Positions 53,289 through 62,126 of a DNA stretch of 64,000 bases are shown piece after piece. Each line of letters begins with the position of its first letter. The stretch's first letter is position 1. Both the position numbers and the translations under genes were made by a program. This DNA is from Chitinophaga sp. Ak27. Its GTDB lineage: Bacteria > Bacteroidota > Bacteroidia > Chitinophagales > Chitinophagaceae. The stretch is taken from NCBI RefSeq assembly GCF_012726295.1, contig NZ_JABAOB010000001.1, positions 806,001 to 870,000 of the forward strand. The letters are read 5' to 3'. The notes under the pieces were generated by a model that was not told where the DNA came from, did not search any database, and saw nothing but the letters and a program-made list of their open reading frames with translations.

Positions 53289-54197
53289 CTACTTCAGGGA
53301 CCAAAGTTGTCCGCTCGCAATAGTATGTACCTGCAGCTTATTCTCTGCCCGCAAACCATTTAACTGTGCAGCCGCATCTTCGAAAGAAAGCTGGTTTAAT
53401 CCTGCATATTCTTTAGTAGTGAGCGTAGGATAATAAGAAAATAATGCAATGCCGGTAGCATAAGTCCTCGCCTGCGATGCCGGTAACATCTTATGCAAAG
53501 CCGTCATAAATACCTGGTAAGGTTTGGCGCCATACACCAACTCAGATTTCCCCTCTCCATCAATGAAAAAGATGGAGGGAAATCCCCTCACTCCCAACTG
53601 TTTTCCCAGCTGCAAATCCGCTTCAAATAACGCGGGACCAGTGCTCTTAAAATCGGCTTCCAGCTGCGACAAATCCAACCCTGCATAACCAGCTGCTTTT
53701 AATACGGGTCCAGGTTTACAGATGTTCTGTTTATCCATAAACAGTAATTCTCTCATTCGACGCAGGAAAATTACCGCCTTATGTGGATCCTGTTGCTGTG
53801 CCGCTTTAAACCAGATAGAAGGGGGATAAGAAGATGACAATGGATCTTCCAGCCATACGTTGCCGTCAATTGGCATCTGGTAATGTTGGCTCACCTCATC
53901 CCAATGATGGGCAACATCACCCGGACCATTAATACCTCCGGAACTATACACATCCCATGATGGCAACAATCCTCCCATATGATAATGGATATCGAGTACA
54001 TGACCGTATTCCAGCTTCAGCCGCCGCCATTGAGGCTCTATTCCCCAACATGTTGAACAGATCGGATCCGTAAAATAAATGAGTTTAACAGGTTTATCAG
54101 TTGCTTCCAGTCCACTGGTAGCTGGTGCAGTACTCAGCGCTGATCCTGGGATTTCACAAACTCCGCTCACAGGATCACAAAACATAGGTTCATTCAT
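53289..54197 (-). CDS. DsbA-family thioredoxin-fold protein (SpxH/FrnE-like)
   Basis: 302 residues from the ATG at 54197 (MNEPMFCDPVSGVCEIP), with a Cys pair in that N-terminal segment. The active-site motif is CSTCW in DPICSTCWGIEP, and GVRGFPSIFFIDGEG holds the cis-Pro. This arrangement matches DsbA/FrnE and YjbH/SpxH adaptor-like proteins rather than secreted DsbA, as there is no signal peptide. It is likely a cytoplasmic dithiol oxidoreductase or protease adaptor. The start lies 42 bases from the palindromic repeat at 54239. Confidence 0.78.
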   Translation of the reverse strand: MNEPMFCDPVSGVCEIPGSALSTAPATSGLEATDKPVKLIYFTDPICSTCWGIEPQWRRLKLEYGHVLDIHYHMGGLLPSWDVYSSGGINGPGDVAHHWDEVSQHYQMPIDGNVWLEDPLSSSYPPSIWFKAAQQQDPHKAVIFLRRMRELLFMDKQNICKPGPVLKAAGYAGLDLSQLEADFKSTGPALFEADLQLGKQLGVRGFPSIFFIDGEGKSELVYGAKPYQVFMTALHKMLPASQARTYATGIALFSYYPTLTTKEYAGLNQLSFEDAAAQLNGLRAENKLQVHTIASGQLWSLK

Positions 54198-54238
54198 ATA
54201 ACTACTATTAGGTGCTGACAAAGATAGGAAAGCAAAAG

Positions 54239-54351
54239 GCATAAAGTGTAAAGCGTAAAGCAAAGAAGCTATTGAGGCGGATAACCTTAGCGATTCTTAA
54301 TATTCGCCTTGATCATTCGCCTCAATAGCTTCTTTGCTTTACGCTTTATGC
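54239..54351. repeat. Palindromic dispersed repeat, copy A
   Basis: Perfect 31-base arms at 54249-54279 and 54318-54348 with a 38-base loop; outer edges GCATAAAG and CTTTATGC. It aligns with copy B (59087-59196), including the loop core CTTAGCGA and the arm core AAGCTATT. It begins two bases after the stop of the OmpA-family gene (minus strand), so it may also act as that gene's terminator. Confidence 0.85.
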
Positions 54352-54353
54352 TA

Positions 54354-55214
54354 TTAATTGGCTGGCTTTTCCAGCAGCTTAAAGAACTGATCCAGCTGCG
54401 GCAATATCACGATCCTGGTTCTGCGGTTAGCGGCCTTACCTTCCGGTGTATCATTGGAAGTAACCGGTACATATTCACTTCTACCTGCAGCTGTCATACG
54501 TGCAGGCGGAATACCGTACTGGTTCTGCAGGATACGCACTACGGAAGTAGCTCTTTTTACACTCAAGTCCCAGTTGTCCAGCAATACATTAGGACGGTAA
54601 GGAACATTATCCGTATGTCCTTCTACCATAAATTCAATATCTGGCTGTGCAATCAATACTTTGGCCACTTTTCCCAACACTTCCTTCGCTCTTTCGTTGA
54701 TCTCATAGCTACCGCTCTTAAACAGGAGCTTGTCGGAAATATCTATGTATACTACGCCTTTGTCTACCTTGATATTGATGTCTTTATCATCCAGGTTACC
54801 GATAGCGCCTTTCAGGTTCATTACCAGCTGCATGTTCAGCGAGTCTTTACGGGCGATAGCGGATTGCAGGTCCTTAATGTATGCATCTTTAGCGCCGATA
54901 TTATCCAGCGACTTCTTAATACTTTCTGCCTGTGAGCTGGAAATAACAGATAATTCCTTCAGGTGATCCAGCATCTGCGTGTTGTTGGCTTTCAGCTGTT
55001 CCTGCTGTTCTGTTAAGTTGGTTACCTTGTCCTTATAGGAAGCGGCAGCACGTGCAGCATCTTCTTCGCAATTTCTCAACTTACCATATGTTGCCCTGTA
55101 CAGGCTATCCAGTTGAGCGTTTCTGGCCTGAGATTCCCGCAGTTTGCGCGGGGCAGAACAGGAAGCGAAAATGGTTACTAAAGCTACCGGCAAGGCTAGG
55201 TGTGCTATTTTCAT
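54354..55214 (-). CDS. OmpA-family peptidoglycan-binding lipoprotein
   Basis: 286 residues. Lipobox FASC (Cys19). A coiled-coil-like stretch (about 25-120, Gln/Ala/Lys-rich heptads) leads to a C-terminal OmpA/MotB domain (about 160-280) with LLFKSGSYEI, VEGHTDNVPYRP, DLSVKRATSVVRIL and TPEGKAANRRTRI. It anchors the outer membrane to peptidoglycan. It is transcribed alone and followed at its stop codon by the palindromic repeat. Confidence 0.9.
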   Translation of the reverse strand: MKIAHLALPVALVTIFASCSAPRKLRESQARNAQLDSLYRATYGKLRNCEEDAARAAASYKDKVTNLTEQQEQLKANNTQMLDHLKELSVISSSQAESIKKSLDNIGAKDAYIKDLQSAIARKDSLNMQLVMNLKGAIGNLDDKDINIKVDKGVVYIDISDKLLFKSGSYEINERAKEVLGKVAKVLIAQPDIEFMVEGHTDNVPYRPNVLLDNWDLSVKRATSVVRILQNQYGIPPARMTAAGRSEYVPVTSNDTPEGKAANRRTRIVILPQLDQFFKLLEKPAN

Positions 55215-55494
55215 AAAAATGACAAATTTTGTTAATCTAATAATAGGCTATATATGATCTTTTAGGGATACAATGGAAGGCACCCGTTCACAGCAAATAG
55301 CAGGCCGAAGCAGCTCATCAATAGTTAGAAAATTGTTAGAATACCTAAAACAGGGGCTGTTCTTCCTTCAAAAAAGTATCTTCTTCTTATCTAATGACCT
55401 TTATTCATAAAAAAAAGTTAATGTTTTGTAATATCTAAGTAACTTGTCCACTAGAGTATATGCTGTATCTATTTTCTATTAATTGCTGAAATGT

Positions 55495-56520
55495 ATGAGA
55501 AAGGTGGTTTCTTCGGGTCAACCAACAATAAAGGAAATTGCAAAAAGGCTGAACATCTCTGTATCTACCGTATCAAGAGCATTACATGATCATCATAGTA
55601 TTGGTTTAAGAACCAAAGCCAGGGTGAAAGAGCTGGCGGCCGAGCTGAACTATGAGCGCAACCAGACAGCTATTTATTTCCAACAGGGTAAAACATTTAC
55701 CATTGGTATCCTGCTGCCCGAGTTATCGGAAGCTTTCTTCGCCAGTGCAATCAGCGGCATTGAAGATATGGCCTATAGCAACAATTATACAGTGCTACTC
55801 GGACAATCGCACGATAATGAAGCCCGGGAAAAACAAATCATCCAGAGTATGAAACAACACCGGGTAGACGGCTGTATCGTGTCTATCGGTAAAAATACCA
55901 GCAATTACGAACATTTTGAGATGCTGCAGCAGGCACGCATTCCGGTAGTATTCTTCGATCGCATTCCCGATCTTCCCAATATCCACGCCGTTTCCTGTAA
56001 CCTGGAATCCGGCACCGTACAAGCAGTGGATTTCCTGCTAAAGCAAGGCCACCGCGTTATTGGCATGATCAATGGCCCCGAAACCATGGTAGCCAGCAAA
56101 GAGCGGGCAGCCGGCTATATCAGGGCGCTGCAGAAACACCGGCTGAAATACGATCCCAAGCTGATCGTAAATGCCGACCTTACCGCTGCCGGTACCGCCG
56201 GTGCTATGGAATACCTGCTGTCCCTCAAAAGAAAGGTAACGGCAGTAGTCACCTTTAATGACTATGTAGCCATGGATGCGGTCCAATATGCCCTCAAACA
56301 AAAATTAGAAATAAATAAGGATATAACTTTTGTATCTTACGCCAATACACCGGTAAGCGGGTATACAGCATTCCCTCCTGCGGCTTCTGTGGAACAATTC
56401 CCGTATGAACAAGGGCAGGCCGCTACTAAGATGTTATTGTCACTGCTGAGTGGAGAACATGCTTTGAATGATTATCAACGCACTATTATGGAATCACAAC
56501 TGGTGATCCATAACCGTTGA
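55495..56520 (+). CDS. LacI family transcriptional regulator
   Basis: 341 residues from the ATG at 55495 (MRKVVSSGQPTIKEIAK); a TTG four codons earlier is in frame. The helix-turn-helix and hinge are TIKEIAKRLNISVSTVSRAL and RTKARVKELAAELNYERN, followed by a periplasmic-binding-like sensor domain (about 70-340). It probably represses a sugar gene. No sugar genes adjoin it. A pair of LacI-type operators lies 162 bases after its stop codon. Confidence 0.92.
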   Translation: MRKVVSSGQPTIKEIAKRLNISVSTVSRALHDHHSIGLRTKARVKELAAELNYERNQTAIYFQQGKTFTIGILLPELSEAFFASAISGIEDMAYSNNYTVLLGQSHDNEAREKQIIQSMKQHRVDGCIVSIGKNTSNYEHFEMLQQARIPVVFFDRIPDLPNIHAVSCNLESGTVQAVDFLLKQGHRVIGMINGPETMVASKERAAGYIRALQKHRLKYDPKLIVNADLTAAGTAGAMEYLLSLKRKVTAVVTFNDYVAMDAVQYALKQKLEINKDITFVSYANTPVSGYTAFPPAASVEQFPYEQGQAATKMLLSLLSGEHALNDYQRTIMESQLVIHNR

Positions 56521-56863
56521 GGAGTTATTTGATCGATAACCTTGCCACAGCTGCTCACCGTGGCAGGTTATACGACTTCATTGTTCGCTGTCTATAATTG
56601 CTGCTTTTCAGGCTTAATCTACTTGCTGATTAATTGCTAATTGCTACAACGATTCTACGTGATTTTTTTAACATTCTGCATACGCAAACGCTTGCGTTAT
56701 CAGCGCAAGCGTTTGCGTAATGCCCTTAAAACATCTTTATGCGCTATTTCTGCATTACTCAACGATTAGACGGTATAACACATATCAAATAAAGAAGCGA
56801 AGAGAATAATGAAAAACTATTATTCATTATCTTCTTCGCTTCGTTTTTATATCTATCTGATGA
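56521..56863. other. Intergenic region between the ends of the LacI and DPP IV genes
   Basis: 343 bases between two convergent gene ends. It holds a 13-base bulged hairpin (56536-56571) with no T tract, the tandem operators (56682-56718) and a hairpin of about 20-base imperfect arms (56794-56846) rich in AAGCGAAG. No ORF of useful size is present on either strand. Confidence 0.6.
56682..56718. promoter_or_regulatory. Two LacI-family operators in inverted tandem
   Basis: ACGCAAACGCTTGCGT (56682-56697) and GCGCAAGCGTTTGCGT (56703-56718) each match the LacI/PurR-type operator with a central CG, and their centres are 21 bases apart (two helical turns). Together they also form a 15-base hairpin. 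They lie beyond the end of the LacI regulator gene, with no gene start nearby. Confidence 0.6.
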
Positions 56864-59047
56864 CTACTTCAGATATGCATCAAAGTAGTCGGTAATCTTC
56901 TGCATCAGGTGTACCCTGTCTTTTCCCAATACATTATGTAAATGTCCCGGGTATACAAAATAATCTACCTGCACGCCATTATCTACACAGGTCCTGATAA
57001 AATCGATTGAATGCTGCCACACCACTACATCGTCGTTAGTACCGTGTATCAGCATCAGCTTACCCCGGAGGTTCTTTGTTTTGGTGAGCAGGTTGGCATT
57101 GGCATATCCTTCGGGGTTGTCCTGCGGCCTATCCATATAGCGTTCGGTATACATTACTTCATACATGCTCCAGTCAATAACCGGTCCTCCGGCAACACCT
57201 ACCTTAAATACATCCGGATGACGCAACATCAGCGACGTGGTCATAAAACCACCAAAGCTCCAGCCATGCACACCCATTTTATCTGTATTGATAAATGGCA
57301 ATGATCTCAGATAGGCCACTCCCTGCAACTGGTCATTCATCTCTACAGTACCCAGTTGGCGGAAAGTAGCCTGTTCAAAGGTTTTTCCACGGTTATCACT
57401 TCCCCGGCCATCCATGGTAAAAATTACATAACCATGTTGCGCCATGTACTCATACCAGAGATTGCCACTGTAAGGGTAGGTATTACGGATTAACTGTACA
57501 TTGGGACCATTGTACAGGTATACTATAACAGGATACTTCCTGGTTGCATCAAAATTTACCGGCAATATCAGTTTGCCATATAAAGGCGTACCATCGTCCG
57601 CTTTCAGCGTCACCTGCCTGATTTCTGGACGCTGAAAATCTTTCAGCGGATCCCGGGCAATCAGCACATTTTGCGACCATTTTCCGGAAGTTGCCGCTAC
57701 CCGGGCTGCATAGGGCGTGGTACCAGCACTATAAGCATCTACCAGGTAGCTACCATCACTGCTCACCTGCGCATCATGCCAGCCGGCAACAGTGTCTAAA
57801 CGCATATTATCAGACCGCTTTACGCCATATTTCGTCGCGTAAATATGCTTTTCCATCGGACTTTCTTTCGCCGCTGTATAAATAACCTCATTGCGTTTTG
57901 CATTGATGCCCACCAGCTCATTTACCACCCAATTGCCGGAAGTGATCGCCTTGCGCTCTCCCCTGGTATTACAGAGATATAAATGCTCATAGCCACTGGC
58001 ATCGCTCCACCAGATAAACTGATCGTTCTTCCCCGGTATAAAAGTTAATGGGTGTGTAGGATGTACATATTTAGGATCCGTTTCTTCGAACACTGTCTTT
58101 ACCAGGTCGCCGGTAGCAGCATTGTATTGATTTAACCACAGGTGATTTTGTTCCCGGTTTAGCAACGCCACAAAGATGGACTGCTGATCAGGCGCCCAGG
58201 TTACACAGGTAAGGTAATGATCTGCTGGTCCCCCTGTTTTCAGAAATATAGTTTTTTGAGTAGCTGGCTGGTATACACCTAAAGTAACTTCATGAGAAGG
58301 GCCGCCTGCCATCGGATATTTAATATTATTGGCTTTGGCAGGAGTTACCGACCAGTCGATGATCGGATAATCCTTCACCATACGTTGATCCATGCGGTAA
58401 AATGCCAACTGGTCGCCCTGGGGAGAGAAAAAAATGCCTTTATCGATACCGAATTCTTCCCGGTGTACACTTTTACCATTTATAATGTTCACATCCGTAT
58501 CGCTGGTTACTGCCTGCACGGCTCCTGCAGCGGTACGGATATATAAATTATTTTTCTCCGTCCAGGCTATTTGGCCACTTTGACTGTTGACAGTAATATT
58601 TTCAGCGGCAGCCGGCAATGTGCACCACCGGCCGAAGTGCATAGTACCATTTTCCAGTTGTCCTTTATACAAATCATTGCTCATGGAAAACCAGGCACTG
58701 TTGGCAGACATCCAATGCAATACCGGCATGCCGCGTAATTCGCCAGAAGCAAACAACTGTTGGTTGAGCGAAGATAAGGTTAGTAAGGTATCTGCTTTTA
58801 TATCGCTTCCTGTGCTGGTAGCATCGGGCGTATACTTTACCCAGGCATAGTTGCCATTTGCCGGTATTACGCGGGTATAGGCATTTTGATTCGGAATCCA
58901 CTCAAACTGTTTTAACCGTTCCGGCGCCAGTTGCTGGCGAAGTCCATTGGTGGCTTCGGCCATCGTATACTGACGCTGCTGGGCCTTTGCTCCCGGAGTT
59001 CCACTCCACATCCATCCGGCTAAAATCAATAAGAAAGCTTTTTTCAT
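56864..59047 (-). CDS. S9 family peptidase, DPP IV-like, secreted
   Basis: 727 residues from the ATG at 59047 (MKKAFLLILAGWM), with a signal peptide ending near AKAQ (23). An eight-bladed beta-propeller (about 50-480) with the double-Glu segment HREEFG (197-198) is followed by the alpha/beta hydrolase domain. The nucleophile is Ser607 in GWSFGGF, the acid Asp682 or Asp683 in HGTNDDVV, and the base His in PGHLHNV (712/714). It removes X-Pro or X-Ala dipeptides from peptide N-termini in the periplasm. Full length for the family. Confidence 0.93.
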   Translation of the reverse strand: MKKAFLLILAGWMWSGTPGAKAQQRQYTMAEATNGLRQQLAPERLKQFEWIPNQNAYTRVIPANGNYAWVKYTPDATSTGSDIKADTLLTLSSLNQQLFASGELRGMPVLHWMSANSAWFSMSNDLYKGQLENGTMHFGRWCTLPAAAENITVNSQSGQIAWTEKNNLYIRTAAGAVQAVTSDTDVNIINGKSVHREEFGIDKGIFFSPQGDQLAFYRMDQRMVKDYPIIDWSVTPAKANNIKYPMAGGPSHEVTLGVYQPATQKTIFLKTGGPADHYLTCVTWAPDQQSIFVALLNREQNHLWLNQYNAATGDLVKTVFEETDPKYVHPTHPLTFIPGKNDQFIWWSDASGYEHLYLCNTRGERKAITSGNWVVNELVGINAKRNEVIYTAAKESPMEKHIYATKYGVKRSDNMRLDTVAGWHDAQVSSDGSYLVDAYSAGTTPYAARVAATSGKWSQNVLIARDPLKDFQRPEIRQVTLKADDGTPLYGKLILPVNFDATRKYPVIVYLYNGPNVQLIRNTYPYSGNLWYEYMAQHGYVIFTMDGRGSDNRGKTFEQATFRQLGTVEMNDQLQGVAYLRSLPFINTDKMGVHGWSFGGFMTTSLMLRHPDVFKVGVAGGPVIDWSMYEVMYTERYMDRPQDNPEGYANANLLTKTKNLRGKLMLIHGTNDDVVVWQHSIDFIRTCVDNGVQVDYFVYPGHLHNVLGKDRVHLMQKITDYFDAYLK

Positions 59048-59086
59048 GGTGGCTTTTTTAGGGTAACAAATGTAAGGAATTAGGAG

Positions 59087-59196
59087 AAAGCATATAGCCG
59101 AAAGCAAAAAGCTATTATGGAGAAGAACTTAGCGAGTATTAAAAAATCGCTTAGATAAATCTTCACAATAGCTTTTTGCTTTCGGCTTTATGCTTT
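59087..59196. repeat. Palindromic dispersed repeat, copy B
   Basis: Second member of the family of copy A. The outer left arm runs from about 59087 and the right arm ends at 59196, with near-identical inverse sequences (AAAGCAAAAAGCTATT and its complement) and a loop containing CTTAGCGA. Arm differences from copy A occur in complementary pairs. It abuts the stop codon of the HEAT-repeat gene (59201). Confidence 0.85.
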
Positions 59197-59200
59197 CCGA

Positions 59201-60145
59201 TTAATGGGCCAAATGCCGCTTTACCCATTCTTTTTCTTCGGGTAACAAGTAATCGGCTCTTTTTTCTGTGATCCAGGAAAAAGTTTTCCGGATATCTGAT
59301 TTTGCGGTACGGAAACGGAACAGGAATTCCATCCCCAGCATTAGGTCTGTAAATCCGTTTTTCACAGTTTCTATGGTCATCCGGGCGTTGCTGCGCCTTT
59401 TGGATAAAAGTTCGGTAATGCGGGTGGTAACAGCCTGAATGGCGTTTTCATCTGCGTATTTATAGATGGCTTCCATGGCTTCGAATTTTAGCTGACCGCG
59501 GAGCAGGCAACGCATATAAAACATGGCTTCCTTCTCCTTTTCAATATCTGCCAGGGTAGCAAATGCCAGGCTTTTTACATCTTGCCGCTGGTATTCCAGC
59601 AATCTGCGGAGGATCGGTACACTTTTTTGCGTACCTACTTTGTGTAGCAACAAGGTAATATAATAGACATCATACTCATTGCTGGTGCGTTTCAGCAGGT
59701 TGTGCGCCCAATCTTCCACTGCAGGGTTATGAGTACCTCGCAGGGCCAGCAAGGCCGAGCGGCGTACATTATTATTGAGTGATAAGGTATTGTTAAATAA
59801 TGGCTCCAGGTTAATATATCCCGGGATGGCCGGCCCACGCTCCAGGTCTTGCTGGATTGCCGTAATCATGTCAGCGTCCTGTTCCAGCTTCAAGCGGTCC
59901 AGCAGGAAACGGATTACTTCCGGATCGCTGGTATTACGGGAAAGCTGGGTGATAATGAAGTAAGCGGCGCGGCGTTTTTCTTTGTCAGGTTCTTGTTCAA
60001 TAAATTGATACAGCTGGGGAATATAGGCGTGATTCGCCAATTGCTCGGCCTCGCGGAGGGCCTGCCAGCTGGTTGTCTGGCCATTATGCAATTCATCCGA
60101 GCGGTCGCATATCCGGGCTATGAGGTTAGAAAGATAATCAGTCAT
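59201..60145 (-). CDS. HEAT-repeat protein, unknown function
   Basis: 314 residues from the ATG at 60145; a GTG one codon earlier is in frame. It is all-helical with repeating units such as VRRSALLALRGTHNPAV and VKSLAFATLADIEKEKE, the HEAT/PBS-lyase-like pattern. It probably mediates protein contacts. No catalytic motif is seen, and no partner is suggested by neighbours. It is single-gene and followed by the palindromic repeat. Confidence 0.75.
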   Translation of the reverse strand: MTDYLSNLIARICDRSDELHNGQTTSWQALREAEQLANHAYIPQLYQFIEQEPDKEKRRAAYFIITQLSRNTSDPEVIRFLLDRLKLEQDADMITAIQQDLERGPAIPGYINLEPLFNNTLSLNNNVRRSALLALRGTHNPAVEDWAHNLLKRTSNEYDVYYITLLLHKVGTQKSVPILRRLLEYQRQDVKSLAFATLADIEKEKEAMFYMRCLLRGQLKFEAMEAIYKYADENAIQAVTTRITELLSKRRSNARMTIETVKNGFTDLMLGMEFLFRFRTAKSDIRKTFSWITEKRADYLLPEEKEWVKRHLAH

Positions 60146-60296
60146 CACTTGTTATTTTGATCTGCTACCCCTGCATTTTCAATTATCATACCAACCTGTA
60201 TATCTATCCCAAAACTACGGGTGACGGGCTTCATCAATTAATAGTTTTATGTTACATTTGCCCCTGTATTTTCGGACCGGTTATAGAACGTAACGC

Positions 60297-61562
60297 ATGC
60301 ACATATTACTTAAGAACGTAAAGATTATCGCGCCTTCCTCCCCTCTTCACGGGCAGCAAAAAGATATTTCCATTCAGAATGGTATCATTCAACAGGTAGC
60401 TGATCACCTGGAAGATGCACGGGCAACTGTTATTTCAGGTAATAACCTGCATGTATCTGCCGGTTGGATGGATGTTTTCTCGCATTTCTGTGATCCGGGA
60501 CAGGAGCACAAGGAAGACCTGCAAAGTGGTATCAGGGCCGCTGCTACCGGTGGCTTTACTACCGTAATGGTGATCCCAAACACCCAACCTGCTTTACATA
60601 CCAAACCGCAAATCGAATATGTACTGAGCAAATCTCGCCATTCGGCGGCTACAGTCCTGCCAATTGGCGCCATCACTAAAAACCTGGAAGGCGCCGGGCT
60701 GGCGGAAATGTATGAAATGCAGCAGGCAGGCGCCGTAGCCTTTTCGGATGGCGTTAAACCGGTACAGTCGCCGGGACTGATGCTTAAAGCCCTTCAATAT
60801 GTGAAAGCCTTCCATGGCACCGTGATACAACTGCCGGATGACCAGAGTATTTCCGCGCATGGACTCATGCATGAAGGTATTTACTCCACTCAACTCGGCA
60901 TGCCCGGCAAACCAGCCCTGGCAGAGGAACTACTGATACAACGTGATATTGAACTGGCTAAATACACGGATTCCCGGATCCACTTCACCGGCGTTAGTAC
61001 CCGCCAGTCGATAGAACTGATTGCTGCCGCCAAAGCAGCAGGTATCAAGGTAACTTGCTCCGTAACGCCTTATCACCTGTCGCTCACAGATGCGCAGCTG
61101 ATTAACTATGATACCCATCTGAAAGTAAACCCGCCACTACGCACCGCAGATGACGTGAAAGCCTTACAGGAAGCGGTATTACATGGTACAGTGGACTGTA
61201 TCGCCACCCACCACCTGCCGCAGGACTGGGATGCGAAACAAGTGGAATTTGAATATGCGAAAAATGGTATGATCGGGCTGGAAAGTGCCTTTGGCGTATT
61301 AAGGCAATACCTGCCGCAACTGCCGCTGGAACAGCTGATTAATATGCTGACCATACATCCCCGAAATATATTCGGATTACCACAACCTGCCCTGCAGGAA
61401 GGCGCCACCGCCAATCTTACTATCTTTGATCCGGAAGCCGGCTGGCAATTTACTGCTGACCATATCGCTTCCCGGTCCAAAAATTCAGCGTATATTGGCG
61501 AACAGCTGAAAGGTAAAGTACATGCCACGGTGAATGGACCCGTTTTTCATATAAATAACTAA
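60297..61562 (+). CDS. Dihydroorotase homologue lacking metal ligands (pseudoenzyme-like)
   Basis: 421 residues, full length for type I dihydroorotase, with the amidohydrolase frame: GWMDVFSHFCDPGQEHKEDL, ATGGFTTVMVIPNTQPA, GLESAFGV. Key positions are changed: the HxH motif is FSH, the HxED segment reads LPDD, and the usual ATDHAP is ATHHLP. It cannot bind the usual two metals in the standard way. It heads a cluster with DUF4199 and glycosyltransferase genes, common in Bacteroidota. It may be a regulatory partner of aspartate carbamoyltransferase, as some inactive PyrC homologues are. Confidence 0.85.
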   Translation: MHILLKNVKIIAPSSPLHGQQKDISIQNGIIQQVADHLEDARATVISGNNLHVSAGWMDVFSHFCDPGQEHKEDLQSGIRAAATGGFTTVMVIPNTQPALHTKPQIEYVLSKSRHSAATVLPIGAITKNLEGAGLAEMYEMQQAGAVAFSDGVKPVQSPGLMLKALQYVKAFHGTVIQLPDDQSISAHGLMHEGIYSTQLGMPGKPALAEELLIQRDIELAKYTDSRIHFTGVSTRQSIELIAAAKAAGIKVTCSVTPYHLSLTDAQLINYDTHLKVNPPLRTADDVKALQEAVLHGTVDCIATHHLPQDWDAKQVEFEYAKNGMIGLESAFGVLRQYLPQLPLEQLINMLTIHPRNIFGLPQPALQEGATANLTIFDPEAGWQFTADHIASRSKNSAYIGEQLKGKVHATVNGPVFHINN

Positions 61563-61571
61563 CGTGTGCAT

Positions 61572-62111
61572 ATGCAAAAAAATTCAAATCCCGGCCTGAA
61601 ATGGGGATTGCTAGTCGGTGTGATCATGATTGCCTGGAATTTGGTAGCCTGGAAAGCCGGATATGAATACCTGTTTTCACTGAAGCTGAAATTTATACAA
61701 TTTATTGTATGGGCGGTGTTGGGAATGCTCGCAGGAGTAGCCAGGAGAAAGGAGCTCGGCGGATATATCGGTTTTAAAGAGGCAATTAAGCCTATTTTTA
61801 CCACATTTATTCTCAGCTCGCTGTTAGTGGCAATATACAATTACGTTGTATTTAATTATATGGCCACGCCAGCATTCCTGGAAATATCCAAACAACACCT
61901 GATGAAGGATACAGAATGGTTATTACACGCATTTAAAGCGCCACAGGACGAGATAGACAAACAACTGAATGACCTGAAAAACGCTGATTACCGGGTAACC
62001 ATGGCTTCTTCCTTTATTGAATACCTGAGAAATTTGATCAAATTTTTCATTGTTTCAGCGGTGTTGTCATTGATTGTCCGGAAAAAAGCACCAGTAGGCG
62101 CCAAACTATAA
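61572..62111 (+). CDS. DUF4199 membrane protein
   Basis: 179 residues from the ATG at 61572; a GTG two codons earlier is possible. Three or four hydrophobic segments: WGLLVGVIMIAWNLVAW, FIQFIVWAVLGMLAG, FTTFILSSLLVAIYNYVV and a last near FFIVSAVLSLIV. The pattern, with KELGGYIGFKEAIK between helices, is DUF4199. Function unknown. It lies nine bases after the dihydroorotase homologue and 15 before a GT2 gene, so the three are probably one transcript. Confidence 0.8.
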   Translation: MQKNSNPGLKWGLLVGVIMIAWNLVAWKAGYEYLFSLKLKFIQFIVWAVLGMLAGVARRKELGGYIGFKEAIKPIFTTFILSSLLVAIYNYVVFNYMATPAFLEISKQHLMKDTEWLLHAFKAPQDEIDKQLNDLKNADYRVTMASSFIEYLRNLIKFFIVSAVLSLIVRKKAPVGAKL

Positions 62112-62126
62112 TACTATTCTATAAAG

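Noticed and set aside
56682..56718. Intrinsic terminator formed by the operator hairpin
   Set aside because: There is no T tract on either side, and each half is a better LacI operator match.
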